Below are positions 40,245-47,700 of a stretch of DNA of 47,700 nucleotides, piece by piece. The DNA lies in the NCBI GenBank assembly GCA_023419095.1, contig JAEZYN010000017.1, positions 1 through 47,700 of the forward strand. The letters run 5' to 3'. The number at the start of each line of letters is the position of its first letter. The stretch's first letter is position 1. The DNA is from Bacteroidota bacterium. Lineage in GTDB: Bacteria; Bacteroidota; Bacteroidia; Flavobacteriales; Weeksellaceae. Below the pieces are notes generated by a model. The model was not told the origin of the DNA and did no database searches. It saw only the letters and a list, made by a program, of their open reading frames with translations. The position numbers and the translations under genes were made by a program.

Positions 40245-40898
40245 ATGAAAAACATTTTAGTAATTTTGATGTCATTAATGTTGGTCTCCTGTAACGGCCA
40301 GGAAGCAAAAAAACCTTTAAATAAAACCCAGAAAATGGATAAACAGAATTTAGAATATATCACCTTCGGTGGCGGATGTTTTTGGTGCGTGGAAAGCTGT
40401 TTTAATATGCTGAAAGGCGTAGATACAGCGGTATCCGGCTACTCTGGCGGCCACAAAGCGAATCCAACCTACGAAGAAGTTTGCACCGGCGAAACTGGCC
40501 ATGCTGAAGTTGTCGAAATAGCTTACGATCCAAAAATTATCTCGTACGAACAGCTTATGGACGTGTTCTTTTTCCTTCACGACCCGACGCAGCTGAACCG
40601 TCAGGGGAATGACATCGGAACACAATACCGTTCAGTGATTTTCTATAAGGATGAAGCTGAAAAGCAGAAAGCCGAAAATGCGATGAAAGCATCTGAGGCA
40701 TCAGGAAGATGGAATGGTAAATATGTAACTGAAATCACCAAATTTGAAAAGTTCTGGCCGGCGGAACAGTATCATCAAGGCTATTACAGTGCAAATCCTA
40801 ATCAGCCTTACTGCAGCGCGGTGGTAGGACCAAAGATTGCAAAATTCAAAAAACATTACGGCGAACTTGGCATGCTGGAACCGGAAAATGAACAATAA
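40245..40898 (+). CDS. msrA: Peptide methionine sulfoxide reductase MsrA, lipoprotein form
   Basis: MsrA reduces the S-epimer of methionine sulfoxide in proteins. The active-site motif GGCFWC (Cys45 nucleophile, Cys48) is followed by GVDTAVSGYSGGHKANPTY, VCTGETGHAEVV and EQYHQGYY, all diagnostic. A lipoprotein signal precedes it (LMLVSCNG, Cys16), placing this enzyme in the periplasm or outer membrane, unlike the cytoplasmic E. coli version. It has a bidirectional terminator directly after its stop. Confidence 0.94.
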   Translation: MKNILVILMSLMLVSCNGQEAKKPLNKTQKMDKQNLEYITFGGGCFWCVESCFNMLKGVDTAVSGYSGGHKANPTYEEVCTGETGHAEVVEIAYDPKIISYEQLMDVFFFLHDPTQLNRQGNDIGTQYRSVIFYKDEAEKQKAENAMKASEASGRWNGKYVTEITKFEKFWPAEQYHQGYYSANPNQPYCSAVVGPKIAKFKKHYGELGMLEPENEQ

Positions 40899-40930
40899 AA
40901 TAAAGCGGAGAATTTTCTCCGCTTTATTTT
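40897..40930. terminator. Bidirectional terminator between msrA and DUF3267
   Basis: A perfect 16-bp inverted repeat (40897-40912 with 40915-40930) flanked by T and A runs starts inside the msrA stop codon. The restored stop of the broken DUF3267 gene, at 40924-40926, also lies in it. Confidence 0.88.
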
Positions 40931-41444
40931 TGTCTGAAAATCGTGTAACCGACTTCCGTAGAATAATCCTGAACAAAATCTTCGGGATTTTCTTTTTTGA
41001 TTAACTGATAAATCATTAATCACCTGCCGCAGCACCTGAAAATACAATTCCGAAAAGGAGTAGAATAAGATTTCCAGTGAATAAACTAATGATTCCCGGA
41101 ATAATACCCAATATAATGAATGGAGCCAGTAAAGCGATGATATAATGCCGTATTTTCAGAGGTTCTTTGCAATGGCAATAAGGTGTGAGCATTTTCCACA
41201 GAATTCCAAATTTTACAGATTTAAAACCCTTTCGCGCATACATGGCAAAAAAAATACCGTGGATTAATTCGTGAATTATGATTCCTATAATCGTCCCGGC
41301 AAGAGGTGTAAATAAATTCACAAAAATAAGATCGCTGTCGAAAAAGTTACCGGACAAATTGTTCTGCCATATGATGAAAAATGGCACTGCAAAGATTACA
41401 GTAAATAATACGAGAAATTTAATTGCAACCAGATTGGCTTTCAT
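40924..41444 (-). pseudogene. DUF3267 membrane metallopeptidase, frameshifted
   Basis: The DUF3267 family looks like a membrane zinc metallopeptidase: HELIHG gives two zinc ligands, with four or so membrane helices around it. From the ATG at 41444 the frame reads normally to GAAAGD and then hits TAA at 41016-41018. In the +1 frame the missing end continues as LMIYQLIKKENPEDFVQD, then STEVGYTIFRQK and stop at 40924. Adding one T near 41016 joins both parts into a 173-residue protein of family length. This is a recent inactivation or a sequencing error in a T run. An in-frame stretch upstream (FEKEDKIIDL) reads like coding sequence but has no start codon before a TAA. Confidence 0.8.
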
Positions 41445-41531
41445 CAAATCAATGATTTTATCTTCCTTTTCAAAGTTTTAGAAATACATATATTTTTTTT
41501 CGTAATCAAATATAAAATCAATTTCGTTCAT

Positions 41532-41559
41532 AAAAAAAACCACCAAAAGACTTCGGTGG
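41532..41559 (-). terminator. Terminator of the S46 peptidase gene
   Basis: On the minus strand CCACC pairs with GGTGG across about ten bases (41540-41544 with 41555-41559) and is followed by eight T. The stem is short. Confidence 0.65.
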
Positions 41560-41582
41560 GCTGAAATATTGTTGAAAATTAA

Positions 41583-43721
41583 TTATTTCACTAACGTCAT
41601 TTCACTGATGAGGTGACCTGCTTTACCATATTTTTCGATGATCCAAAGAACCATTCTTACATCAACATTGATCGTTTTCTGCAATTTTGGGTCGAAGATA
41701 ATATCGCCGCTCAGTGCTTCACTGTTCCCATCAAACGCAAGTCCTAAAAGGTGACCGTTTCCGTCCAGTATAGGTGAGCCGGAGTTACCTCCCGTGATGT
41801 CGTTATTTGAAAGGAAATTCACAGGCATAAAACCTTTTTTGTCTTTGTACTGACCGAAATCTTTGCGTTTTACCAAATCAAGGAAATCCTGTGGAAGATC
41901 AAATTCTTCATCGCCTTTTTTATATTTCGCCACCATCCCGTTGATGTCAGTGTAGTAGTTATTTTTCTGGTTGATACCGAAGTAATTTCTGTCATTACGC
42001 ACAGGCAAAGTCTGTACAGAACCCGTCGTAAGTCTCATTGTAGAGTTTGCATCCGGATAGAACGCTGTTTCCGGCTGAGATTTTCTTAAACCGTCTAAAA
42101 AGATTCGGCTGTTTTTTGCAAATGCTTCATCTACTTTCGCATATCTGTCACCGGCTAGTTTTTGATCATTTACAAAACCGTTTGCCAACTTCATCATAGG
42201 GTCTGCGTCAATTTTCAGTCTGTCCGGATTGTTCAGAAAGTTCGTTGCCGACTCTTTGGTTGCAAAAATGGAAGCATACGCTACATTTGAAAGAGTTTTA
42301 GCATCTACGGCCATTAAGGAAGGTGATGCGTCTTCTTTTTTCACACGCTGCTGATACAGTGCTACCATCGAGTTCAGCATTTCGCCTTCAAGCTTCGTGT
42401 TGAAACCGTCATACATTCTGTCGATGGCGTCGGTGACTTTCGTTTTCATTGCAGCTTGTCCAGCAGCATCCTGATCAGCATACGATTTCAGCATGGAGCC
42501 AAGTTGGTAAGCAATCATGATATATTTTGCATTACGCTGAAGTTGTGATGAATAATTGCGTTCGACGTTTCTGCTTGACATTTGAGTATAATTAGCTTTT
42601 ATATCATTCAGAACGCTTCCGTACATTTTTTCATTTTCAGGAAGTAGAGCCCACACCAAAAACTTGTCTTCAAGACGTTTTTTATCAGCGATAGTACCGT
42701 TTTTGTTCACTGCATCTATCGTTCCCTGACGGTTTTTCCAGTAGTTCGCTACTGATGCATATTGCGAAGCGTAATCAAGTTTAGTAGCCTGATCCGTATC
42801 CATGTATTTTTTCATTACATCCATCGCAACTTTTGAAGCTTCAACCCAAGCCGGATAATCTTTGTTCACCATCTGCTCGATGCCGTAGGATGTAAGGTAA
42901 CGGTTGGTTCTTCCCGGGAAACCAACGATCATGGTGAAATCTCCAGGCTGGTAACCTTTGAGAGAAATCGGAAGTGCGTGCTTCGGTTTCATAGGAACGT
43001 TGTTCGGCGAATATTCAGCCGGATTTCCGTTCGCATCTGCATAGACACGAAAAACAGAAAAGTCTGCGGTGTGACGTGGCCACTCCCAGTTATCGGTGTC
43101 ACCACCAAATTTACCTAATGCGTTCGGAGGCGTTCCAACCAATCTTACGTCTTTAAAATCCTGATATACAAAGTAATAGAACTCATTTCCGTTAAAAAAG
43201 TCTCTTACAACTACCGTATATTTTCCGTTTTCTGAATTTTCAGACTGAATTGCTTTGTATTCTGCATCAATAATCGCCTTTCTCTGCTCAGCGGTCATAT
43301 CGTTGTTCAGTTTAGCATTGATACGGCTCGAAGCATCATCCATTCTTACAAGAAAACGCACAGATAAACCTGGCGCAGGCAGTTCTTCACTTTTTTTCAT
43401 TGCCCAGAAACCGTTGGTCAAATGGTCTTTTTCGGGTGTAGAGAGTGCCGCGATCTGTCCGTAACCACAGTGATGGTTTGTGAAAAGTAATCCTTCTTTA
43501 GATACCATTTCCGCAGTACATCCGCCACCAAACTGAACGATGGCATCTTTCAGGCTGGATTGGTTCACAGAATATATTTCTTCGGGAGTGAGTTTCAGCC
43601 CCTGTTTCTGAAGGTCTTTACCATTCAGTCTTTTAATCATGGTCATCAGCCACATACCTTCATCGGCTTTCAGCTGTAGAAAGCTCATCATAAAGGTGAG
43701 CAGTAAAAATACTTTTTTCAT
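41583..43721 (-). CDS. S46 family dipeptidyl peptidase, DPP7-like
   Basis: The 712-residue secreted protein has a signal peptide (MKKVFLLLTFMMSFLQLKA) and removes dipeptides from peptides in the periplasm. The catalytic residues of the S46 chymotrypsin fold are visible: His in TNHHCGYG (83-84) and Ser647 in GGNSGSP. Residue 665 is Gly in AFDGN, 18 residues after the serine; Porphyromonas gingivalis DPP11, which cuts after Asp/Glu, has Arg at the matching place, while DPP7 has Gly. So hydrophobic P1 preference, as in DPP7, is likely. It belongs to the peptidase set of an asaccharolytic-leaning, protein-eating bacterium. Confidence 0.93.
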   Translation of the reverse strand: MKKVFLLLTFMMSFLQLKADEGMWLMTMIKRLNGKDLQKQGLKLTPEEIYSVNQSSLKDAIVQFGGGCTAEMVSKEGLLFTNHHCGYGQIAALSTPEKDHLTNGFWAMKKSEELPAPGLSVRFLVRMDDASSRINAKLNNDMTAEQRKAIIDAEYKAIQSENSENGKYTVVVRDFFNGNEFYYFVYQDFKDVRLVGTPPNALGKFGGDTDNWEWPRHTADFSVFRVYADANGNPAEYSPNNVPMKPKHALPISLKGYQPGDFTMIVGFPGRTNRYLTSYGIEQMVNKDYPAWVEASKVAMDVMKKYMDTDQATKLDYASQYASVANYWKNRQGTIDAVNKNGTIADKKRLEDKFLVWALLPENEKMYGSVLNDIKANYTQMSSRNVERNYSSQLQRNAKYIMIAYQLGSMLKSYADQDAAGQAAMKTKVTDAIDRMYDGFNTKLEGEMLNSMVALYQQRVKKEDASPSLMAVDAKTLSNVAYASIFATKESATNFLNNPDRLKIDADPMMKLANGFVNDQKLAGDRYAKVDEAFAKNSRIFLDGLRKSQPETAFYPDANSTMRLTTGSVQTLPVRNDRNYFGINQKNNYYTDINGMVAKYKKGDEEFDLPQDFLDLVKRKDFGQYKDKKGFMPVNFLSNNDITGGNSGSPILDGNGHLLGLAFDGNSEALSGDIIFDPKLQKTINVDVRMVLWIIEKYGKAGHLISEMTLVK

Positions 43722-43763
43722 TGATAAATTATTTAATGAGGGCTAAATTAAGAAAAACCTTTT

Positions 43764-43771
43764 CAAATCTA
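43764..43771 (-). promoter_or_regulatory. Candidate -7 box of the S46 peptidase gene
   Basis: TAGATTTG on the minus strand fits TAnnTTTG and gives a leader of about 37 bases before the start at 43721. Confidence 0.45.
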
Positions 43772-43781
43772 CATTTTTAGC

Positions 43782-43814
43782 AAAAAAAAATGGATGAGCT
43801 TTCACTCATCCATT
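43782..43814 (-). terminator. Terminator of the type IX cargo gene
   Basis: A perfect 10-bp stem (43789-43798 with 43805-43814) and a 6-base loop ends in a run of T on the minus strand, 19 bases after the stop. Confidence 0.85.
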
Positions 43815-43832
43815 AAGTTGGTATCTTAAGTA

Positions 43833-45176
43833 TTACTTTTTGATAAGCTTGGTATTTTCTACCGCGCCACCGCCGTAATAAACCTGAAGAATGTAAGTTC
43901 CTTTTGCCAATGATGATACATTGATTTGCTTGTCAACTTTGAAAGATTTTACTTTTTTACCTGACATATCGATTACAGTGATGTTCTCGATTTTTTTATC
44001 AGAAGAGACTGTCACCACATCTACAGCTGGGTTCGGATAAACTTTAAGTGAAGATTTCACAGCGTTATCTGAAGTTCCAAGTGCTAAGTTTCCACTGAAT
44101 TTCAGGATACCTGTAGAACCAGCAGGTCCGTCGCTGAACTGCCCGGCCCAACCCGTAGTAGGGTTAAGGAACTGAACTTTACCGCGCTGGCTGCCAGAAT
44201 CGATGCTTACCCATGTAACACCTCCGTCAGTAGAATATGAAGATCCCATGAAGCTTGGGTCTCCAGAGTTGATACCTGTTGACACATAAGTGTTAGCAGT
44301 TCCCGGAACGTAAGTGATGTCACCGAAATACCAGGTACCGGCAGTCACTAGAGGAACCCAGGTTGCTCCCCCGTCACTGGAAGAATACAGGCTGGCAGTT
44401 GTAGTTGCAGGCGCGTCTGCACCATCTACAGCCACCAGAAGTCCGTTGTTAGCATCTTTGAATGCAAAAGCACCAGAAGAACCGGAAGTTGTTACACCAC
44501 CAAAGTCGAGTACAGGGCTGAATGCTGCTGTCCACGTTGCACCTCTGTCATTAGATCTCAAGATTCTACCAATATCAGTACCGATCCAGATGTTATCTCC
44601 TACCACTTCTTTCAAAGCAACGTAACCGAAATCACCTAAAGCAGCAGGTCTTCCCGGCACCAAAGTCCATGTAGTACCTCCGTTATTAGTTTTGTACATT
44701 TCAAAGAATCCGTTTAATGGGTCGCCAGCAGTCCAGCCTTCGTTTGCATCCCAAAAATAAATCTGGTTACCGAATGAGCCGGATGTATAGCCTACAGTTT
44801 GCTGAGTCCAGTTGGTACCACCATTAGTGGTTTTCCAGATTCTGTTTGCATTTGTACCTGCTGTGTGTGGAGCAGTAACGATCCAAGCCGTATTTGCGTC
44901 CAAAGCAGAAATGTCAGAGATCAATGCGTTGGATCCCGGACCGCCCACTGTGGTTGCAGTCCATGTAGCACCACCGTTAGTTGTGCGTGATACAATTTTT
45001 GGATATGTTCCAGCACCTGATCCGTCATAAGCGAATGTCCAAACAGTATTCGCATCTACGATATCAATCTCATCTACCCCGAAATTTGCCGGGAATTTAG
45101 TTGCCTGTGGCACCCATGTTTGCGCTTGGGCTGCCATAGAAACCAGCGCTAAGCCAGTAAGTAAAAGTTTTTTCAT
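43833..45176 (-). CDS. Type IX secreted protein with Ycf48-like beta-propeller
   Basis: The 447-residue protein has a signal peptide (LLLTGLALVSMAAQA), then six repeats of the type NGGATW, NGGTNW, NNGGTTW, NDRGATW, SDGGATW and TDGGVTW, the Asp-box/BNR motifs of a Ycf48-like beta-propeller. The last 75 residues (VYPNPAVDVVTV.., MSGKKVKSF.., GTYILQVYYGG) form a T9SS type A C-terminal sorting domain, so the protein is exported to or through the cell surface by the type IX system. Ligand or enzymatic activity is unknown. It stands alone with a strong terminator. Confidence 0.92.
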   Translation of the reverse strand: MKKLLLTGLALVSMAAQAQTWVPQATKFPANFGVDEIDIVDANTVWTFAYDGSGAGTYPKIVSRTTNGGATWTATTVGGPGSNALISDISALDANTAWIVTAPHTAGTNANRIWKTTNGGTNWTQQTVGYTSGSFGNQIYFWDANEGWTAGDPLNGFFEMYKTNNGGTTWTLVPGRPAALGDFGYVALKEVVGDNIWIGTDIGRILRSNDRGATWTAAFSPVLDFGGVTTSGSSGAFAFKDANNGLLVAVDGADAPATTTASLYSSSDGGATWVPLVTAGTWYFGDITYVPGTANTYVSTGINSGDPSFMGSSYSTDGGVTWVSIDSGSQRGKVQFLNPTTGWAGQFSDGPAGSTGILKFSGNLALGTSDNAVKSSLKVYPNPAVDVVTVSSDKKIENITVIDMSGKKVKSFKVDKQINVSSLAKGTYILQVYYGGGAVENTKLIKK

Positions 45177-45317
45177 AATCTTTTAAATTGAATGATTTTC
45201 GGTAAAATTATATAATTAAAGAGTAATACACAACTTATTTTGCCTTTTTTTCATCAATTTTTAAGATTTAATATCTAATGCGGAATATGGCATTGCATGC
45301 AAAAAAATGTCCCGGTC

Positions 45318-45776
45318 TTAGCTGCTCGCAGCTTTATACATTTCGGTATGGGGAATACCGTCCTCCAGATATTTTTTTCCCGTATCCTGAAATCCGAAAT
45401 CATTGTAAAATCTAACGAGATAATCCTGCGCCGAAATTCTGACACCTGGTGCGGTGAATCGTGTTTCGATTGCACTTAGCGCAATCATAACTAATGCTTT
45501 CCCTAAGTTTCTGTTGCGATAATGGGGGTGGGTAAGTACCCTGCCCAGCGACGCTTCTGTAAATTTAATTCCAGAATCAAAAATGCGGCAATACGCCGAA
45601 ATACTGCCTTCAGTTTCACACCAGATATGTACTGCGAGTACATCATAGCCATCAGCATCAAGATAATAGCACGTTTGTTCTACAATAAAAACTTCCTGAC
45701 GAACCTTTAAAATTGAATATAATTCTGAAGCTGAGAGCTCGTTATATTTTTTAATTTTCCAAACTGAGCGTTCCAT
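45318..45776 (-). CDS. GNAT acetyltransferase, ElaA type
   Basis: The 152-residue protein has the ElaA pattern: ELYSILKVRQEVFIVEQTC near the start, then ASLGRVLTHPHYRNRNLGKALV with the acetyl-CoA loop R(N)xxLGKAL. The acetyl acceptor is unknown. Its ATG overlaps the engB stop codon by one base (TAATG), so it is translationally coupled to engB. Confidence 0.88.
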   Translation of the reverse strand: MERSVWKIKKYNELSASELYSILKVRQEVFIVEQTCYYLDADGYDVLAVHIWCETEGSISAYCRIFDSGIKFTEASLGRVLTHPHYRNRNLGKALVMIALSAIETRFTAPGVRISAQDYLVRFYNDFGFQDTGKKYLEDGIPHTEMYKAASS

Positions 45777-46396
45777 TAGCCGAAATTCACTTTATTTTTT
45801 TCCAGAAACTGATTGGTACTTGTGATTAATTTCAGAATATCATCAGTACCTGTGCGTTTTTCTGCCGATGTTAAAAATATTTCAGGCAGTTCTTCCCAGG
45901 TCTCAAGCAACTCTTTTTTATAGTTCTCAACGTTTTCGTTCGCTGTGTTGGGTTTTAACTTATCAGCCTTCGTAAAAACCAGGGAAAAAGGAACGCCGTT
46001 TTCACCACACCATCCAATGAATTCCAGATCAATTTTCTGCGGCGAATGCCTTGAATCAATCAAAACAAATAGATTGACGAGATTTTTCCGGTTCAGGATA
46101 TAGTTTGTGATGAGCTTCTCAAAATCTTTCCGCATGCTTTTGGAAACACGCGCATAGCCGTAGCCCGGCAAATCTGTCAGATACCAGTTTTCATTGATCA
46201 GAAAATGATTGATCAGCTGCGTTTTCCCGGGTGTCTGTGATGTTTTTGCCAGGTCTTTGTGGTTGAGCATCGCATTTATCAGTGAGGACTTTCCGACATT
46301 CGATCTGCCGATGAAAGCATATTCCGGGAGAGTAGGTTCGGGGCATTCCTGCCATTTTGAACTACTTTTTAAAAATTCAGCCGTCTTAATAACCAT
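45776..46396 (-). CDS. engB: Ribosome biogenesis GTPase EngB (YihA/YsxC)
   Basis: The 206-residue GTPase assists large-subunit ribosome assembly. The G motifs are GRSNVGKSS (G1, 30-38), TPGKTQ (G2 region), DLPGYGYA (G3) and TKAD (G4). Its coupling to the ElaA gene downstream and the alpha/beta hydrolase gene 43 bp upstream is a known flavobacterial arrangement next to mraZ. Length is normal. Confidence 0.95.
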   Translation of the reverse strand: MVIKTAEFLKSSSKWQECPEPTLPEYAFIGRSNVGKSSLINAMLNHKDLAKTSQTPGKTQLINHFLINENWYLTDLPGYGYARVSKSMRKDFEKLITNYILNRKNLVNLFVLIDSRHSPQKIDLEFIGWCGENGVPFSLVFTKADKLKPNTANENVENYKKELLETWEELPEIFLTSAEKRTGTDDILKLITSTNQFLEKNKVNFG

Positions 46397-46415
46397 TTTT
46401 TGTAAGTTTTATTAA

Positions 46416-46441
46416 ATAAAAAAGGAAGCCCGAGCTCCCTT
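46416..46441 (-). terminator. Terminator of the alpha/beta hydrolase gene
   Basis: On the minus strand an 8-bp stem with one G-U pair (46434-46441 with 46423-46430) and a 3-base loop is followed by six T, overlapping the hydrolase stop codon. The G-U pair is read only on this strand. Confidence 0.7.
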
Positions 46442-47207
46442 ATTTCTTTTCGTTCTGCTGAAGCCAGTTATATAATATCTGGTTGAATTCTTCAGGTTTT
46501 TCCATCATCGCCGCATGTCCGCACTCATCGATCCAGTACAGGCTTGAGTTTGGCAATGATTTGTGCATGTCATCAGCCACTTCAGGCGGTGTCACGTTAT
46601 CTTGTTTTCCCCAGATGAGGCAAACCGGCGTCGTGATTTTTGGTAAATCATTCAGCATATTGTGTTTGATGGCGCTGCGGGCAAGCATTACGGTTTTGAT
46701 GCCTTTCATGCGGTCATTTACCACACTGAAAACTTCATCTACCAATTCATCCGTTGCAACGATCGGGTCGTAGAAAACTTCTTCAGTTTTTTTACGGATA
46801 TAGCTTTTATCAGATTTACGGGGGAAACTGTCGCCAAAAGTGCGTTCGTAAAGCCCCGAACTGCCGGTAAGAACCAAATTTTTCACGAGATCAGGTCTGG
46901 CAAGCGTTAAAATCAGGCCGATATGTCCACCCATCGAGTTTCCAACTACCGTTGCGGGCTCTGTACATTTTTCCTCAATGAATTTTGCGACATATTTGGC
47001 AATGGTGGTAAGATTTGTATGCAAGACAGGCAAATCATAAATAGGCAGTACCGGAACCAAAACGCGGTAGCCTTTTTCAGAAAAAAATTTCACGGTCTTA
47101 TCAAAGTTACTCAAGCCGCCCATCAAGCCGTGCAGCAAAATAAGTGGATGCCCGTCTCCGGCTTCGATGAAAGAGAATTTTTTTTCTTTTTTCGTAATGA
47201 ATCTCAT
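46440..47207 (-). CDS. Alpha/beta hydrolase
   Basis: The 255-residue cytoplasmic protein has an HGLMGG oxyanion loop, the nucleophile elbow GNSMGG, Asp in WGKQDNVTPP and His in ECGHAAMMEKPE, in the normal order of the fold. Substrate is not known. I use the ATG at 47207 (MRFITKKEKKF), which has AGGAAG upstream, not the one eight codons earlier that lacks one. It is the first gene of a minus-strand unit hydrolase-engB-elaA, divergent from mraZ. Confidence 0.88.
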   Translation of the reverse strand: MRFITKKEKKFSFIEAGDGHPLILLHGLMGGLSNFDKTVKFFSEKGYRVLVPVLPIYDLPVLHTNLTTIAKYVAKFIEEKCTEPATVVGNSMGGHIGLILTLARPDLVKNLVLTGSSGLYERTFGDSFPRKSDKSYIRKKTEEVFYDPIVATDELVDEVFSVVNDRMKGIKTVMLARSAIKHNMLNDLPKITTPVCLIWGKQDNVTPPEVADDMHKSLPNSSLYWIDECGHAAMMEKPEEFNQILYNWLQQNEKK

Positions 47208-47228
47208 AAAGTTGCTTCCTAAGCTTTG

Positions 47229-47236
47229 CAAAAATA
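47229..47236 (-). promoter_or_regulatory. Candidate -7 box of the hydrolase-engB unit
   Basis: TATTTTTG on the minus strand fits TAnnTTTG and gives a leader of about 18 bases to the ATG at 47207. No well-placed -33 TTG. Confidence 0.48.
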
Positions 47237-47410
47237 CAAATTAAAGACCATAAATTTTATTCCGTAGAATAATCATTAAGATATTATTAGACCAACCCAA
47301 ACCCGAACTCTCATTAAGCAGATTCCGACGTTGCCTAACGTGTGGTATAAGTACTTTTAATTCAAGCTATTAAAGTGCCTGGCAAAACTTATTAACATTA
47401 AGTCAAAAAG

Positions 47411-47425
47411 TGGGAAAAAGTGGGA
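47411..47425 (+). promoter_or_regulatory. MraZ operator (two TGGGA boxes)
   Basis: Two TGGGA boxes at 47411-47415 and 47421-47425, separated by five bases, are the known operator for the MraZ repressor, which in E. coli binds TGGGN repeats upstream of its own operon. Each is preceded by AAAAG. They lie just upstream of the mraZ -7 box. Confidence 0.85.
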
Positions 47426-47444
47426 GCTTTTAGAATTTTTTATA

Positions 47445-47452
47445 TAAATTTG
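47445..47452 (+). promoter_or_regulatory. -7 box of the mraZ promoter
   Basis: TAAATTTG matches TAnnTTTG and ends 6 bases before the mraZ ATG at 47459, so the leader would be only a few bases. The MraZ boxes occupy the -33 region, where a repressor would block polymerase. Confidence 0.65.
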
Positions 47453-47458
47453 TCCCAA

Positions 47459-47700
47459 ATGAAGAATTTCATCGGTACATATGAATGCTAATTAGACGAC
47501 AACGGCCGTCTTAAACTACCATCCTCCCTGGTAATACAGATGGAGAACTTTGGAAGTGCAACTTATGTGGTGAAACGTTCAGTTTTTCAGTCATGTTTGG
47601 AAGTGTATCCGATGTCCGGTTGGGAAAAACTGATGGAAAAAATTAACAGGCTGAACCGCTTCCAGAAGAGAAACGCAGATTTTATCAGGCAGTTCACGGC
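47459..47700 (+). pseudogene. mraZ: mraZ, interrupted by a stop codon, partial at window edge
   Basis: MraZ is the DNA-binding repressor that opens the division and cell wall (dcw) cluster. The frame starts MKNFIGTYEC, then meets TAA at 47489-47491, and continues in the same frame as LDDNGRLKLPSSL, SATYVVKRSVFQSCLEVYP and LMEKINRLNRFQKRNADFI up to the window end. These match MraZ throughout, so a single A-to-T change from the expected lysine codon (AAA) is the simplest explanation. A downstream ATG at 47540 would lose the first SpoVT-AbrB-like half. It is either a real nonsense mutation or a base-call error. The rest of the cluster lies outside the window. Confidence 0.85.

Overview
The window looks like core chromosome of a flavobacterium close to Chryseobacterium/Kaistella (Weeksellaceae). 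The basis is Bacteroidota promoter boxes (TAnnTTTG) upstream of many genes, a type IX secretion sorting domain, an S46 dipeptidyl peptidase, a spore-maturation-like SpmA/SpmB fusion, DUF3127, DUF2795 and DUF6973 families, and typical flavobacterial gene neighbourhoods (fbaA-accD, CBS protein-NAD kinase, and a hydrolase-engB pair beside mraZ). I see no phage, transposon, CRISPR array or toxin-antitoxin island. The taxonomic call is inference from families and signals.

Layout. 1-5.3 kb (minus strand): a SprT-like metallopeptidase, a TolC-type outer membrane channel, an orphan protein, a nucleoside-recognition membrane protein, a radical SAM protein and a small membrane protein. 5.4-11.5 kb (plus): a lipoprotein prolyl oligopeptidase, then a compact mutL-rhomboid-phosphodiesterase-lipoprotein operon. 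11.6-13.1 kb (minus): pabB-pabC for 4-aminobenzoate. 13.2-16.1 kb (plus): two paralogous membrane proteins, an AI-2E family permease and a DUF3820 protein. 16.2-20.3 kb (minus): a three-gene secreted/surface locus, the most accessory-looking part. 20.4-30.0 kb: uvrB, a PQQ-type sugar dehydrogenase, a DUF6973 protein, accD, fbaA, a CBS protein with NAD kinase, an EamA transporter, aat and DUF3127. 30.2-30.5 kb: tRNA-Leu(TAG), tRNA-Gly(GCC) and tRNA-Leu(TAA) from one promoter to one terminator. 30.6-34.5 kb: a small cytosolic protein, a large AsmA-like protein and DUF2797. 34.5-40.9 kb (plus): a nucleotide-sugar epimerase, DUF2795, secA, a ROK kinase and a lipoprotein MsrA. 40.9-47.7 kb: a frameshifted DUF3267 gene, a DPP7-type peptidase, a type IX cargo protein, an ElaA acetyltransferase, engB, an alpha/beta hydrolase, and the start of mraZ behind its own operator.

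Main unusual points. mraZ carries an in-frame TAA at codon 11 although its operator and the rest of its visible frame are intact. The DUF3267 gene is broken by an apparent one-base deletion, and its lost C-terminus is still readable in the next frame. MutL lacks both recognisable endonuclease motifs. AccD and the ROK kinase have each lost the zinc-binding cysteines usual in their families. The surface locus shares a duplicated C-terminal module between two proteins and includes a non-ATG-initiated secreted protein I cannot assign.

No stretch longer than about 300 bases lacks a gene. The largest gaps (22374-22578, 30050-30215 and 47208-47458) hold promoters, with the tRNA promoter in the second and the mraZ operator in the third.
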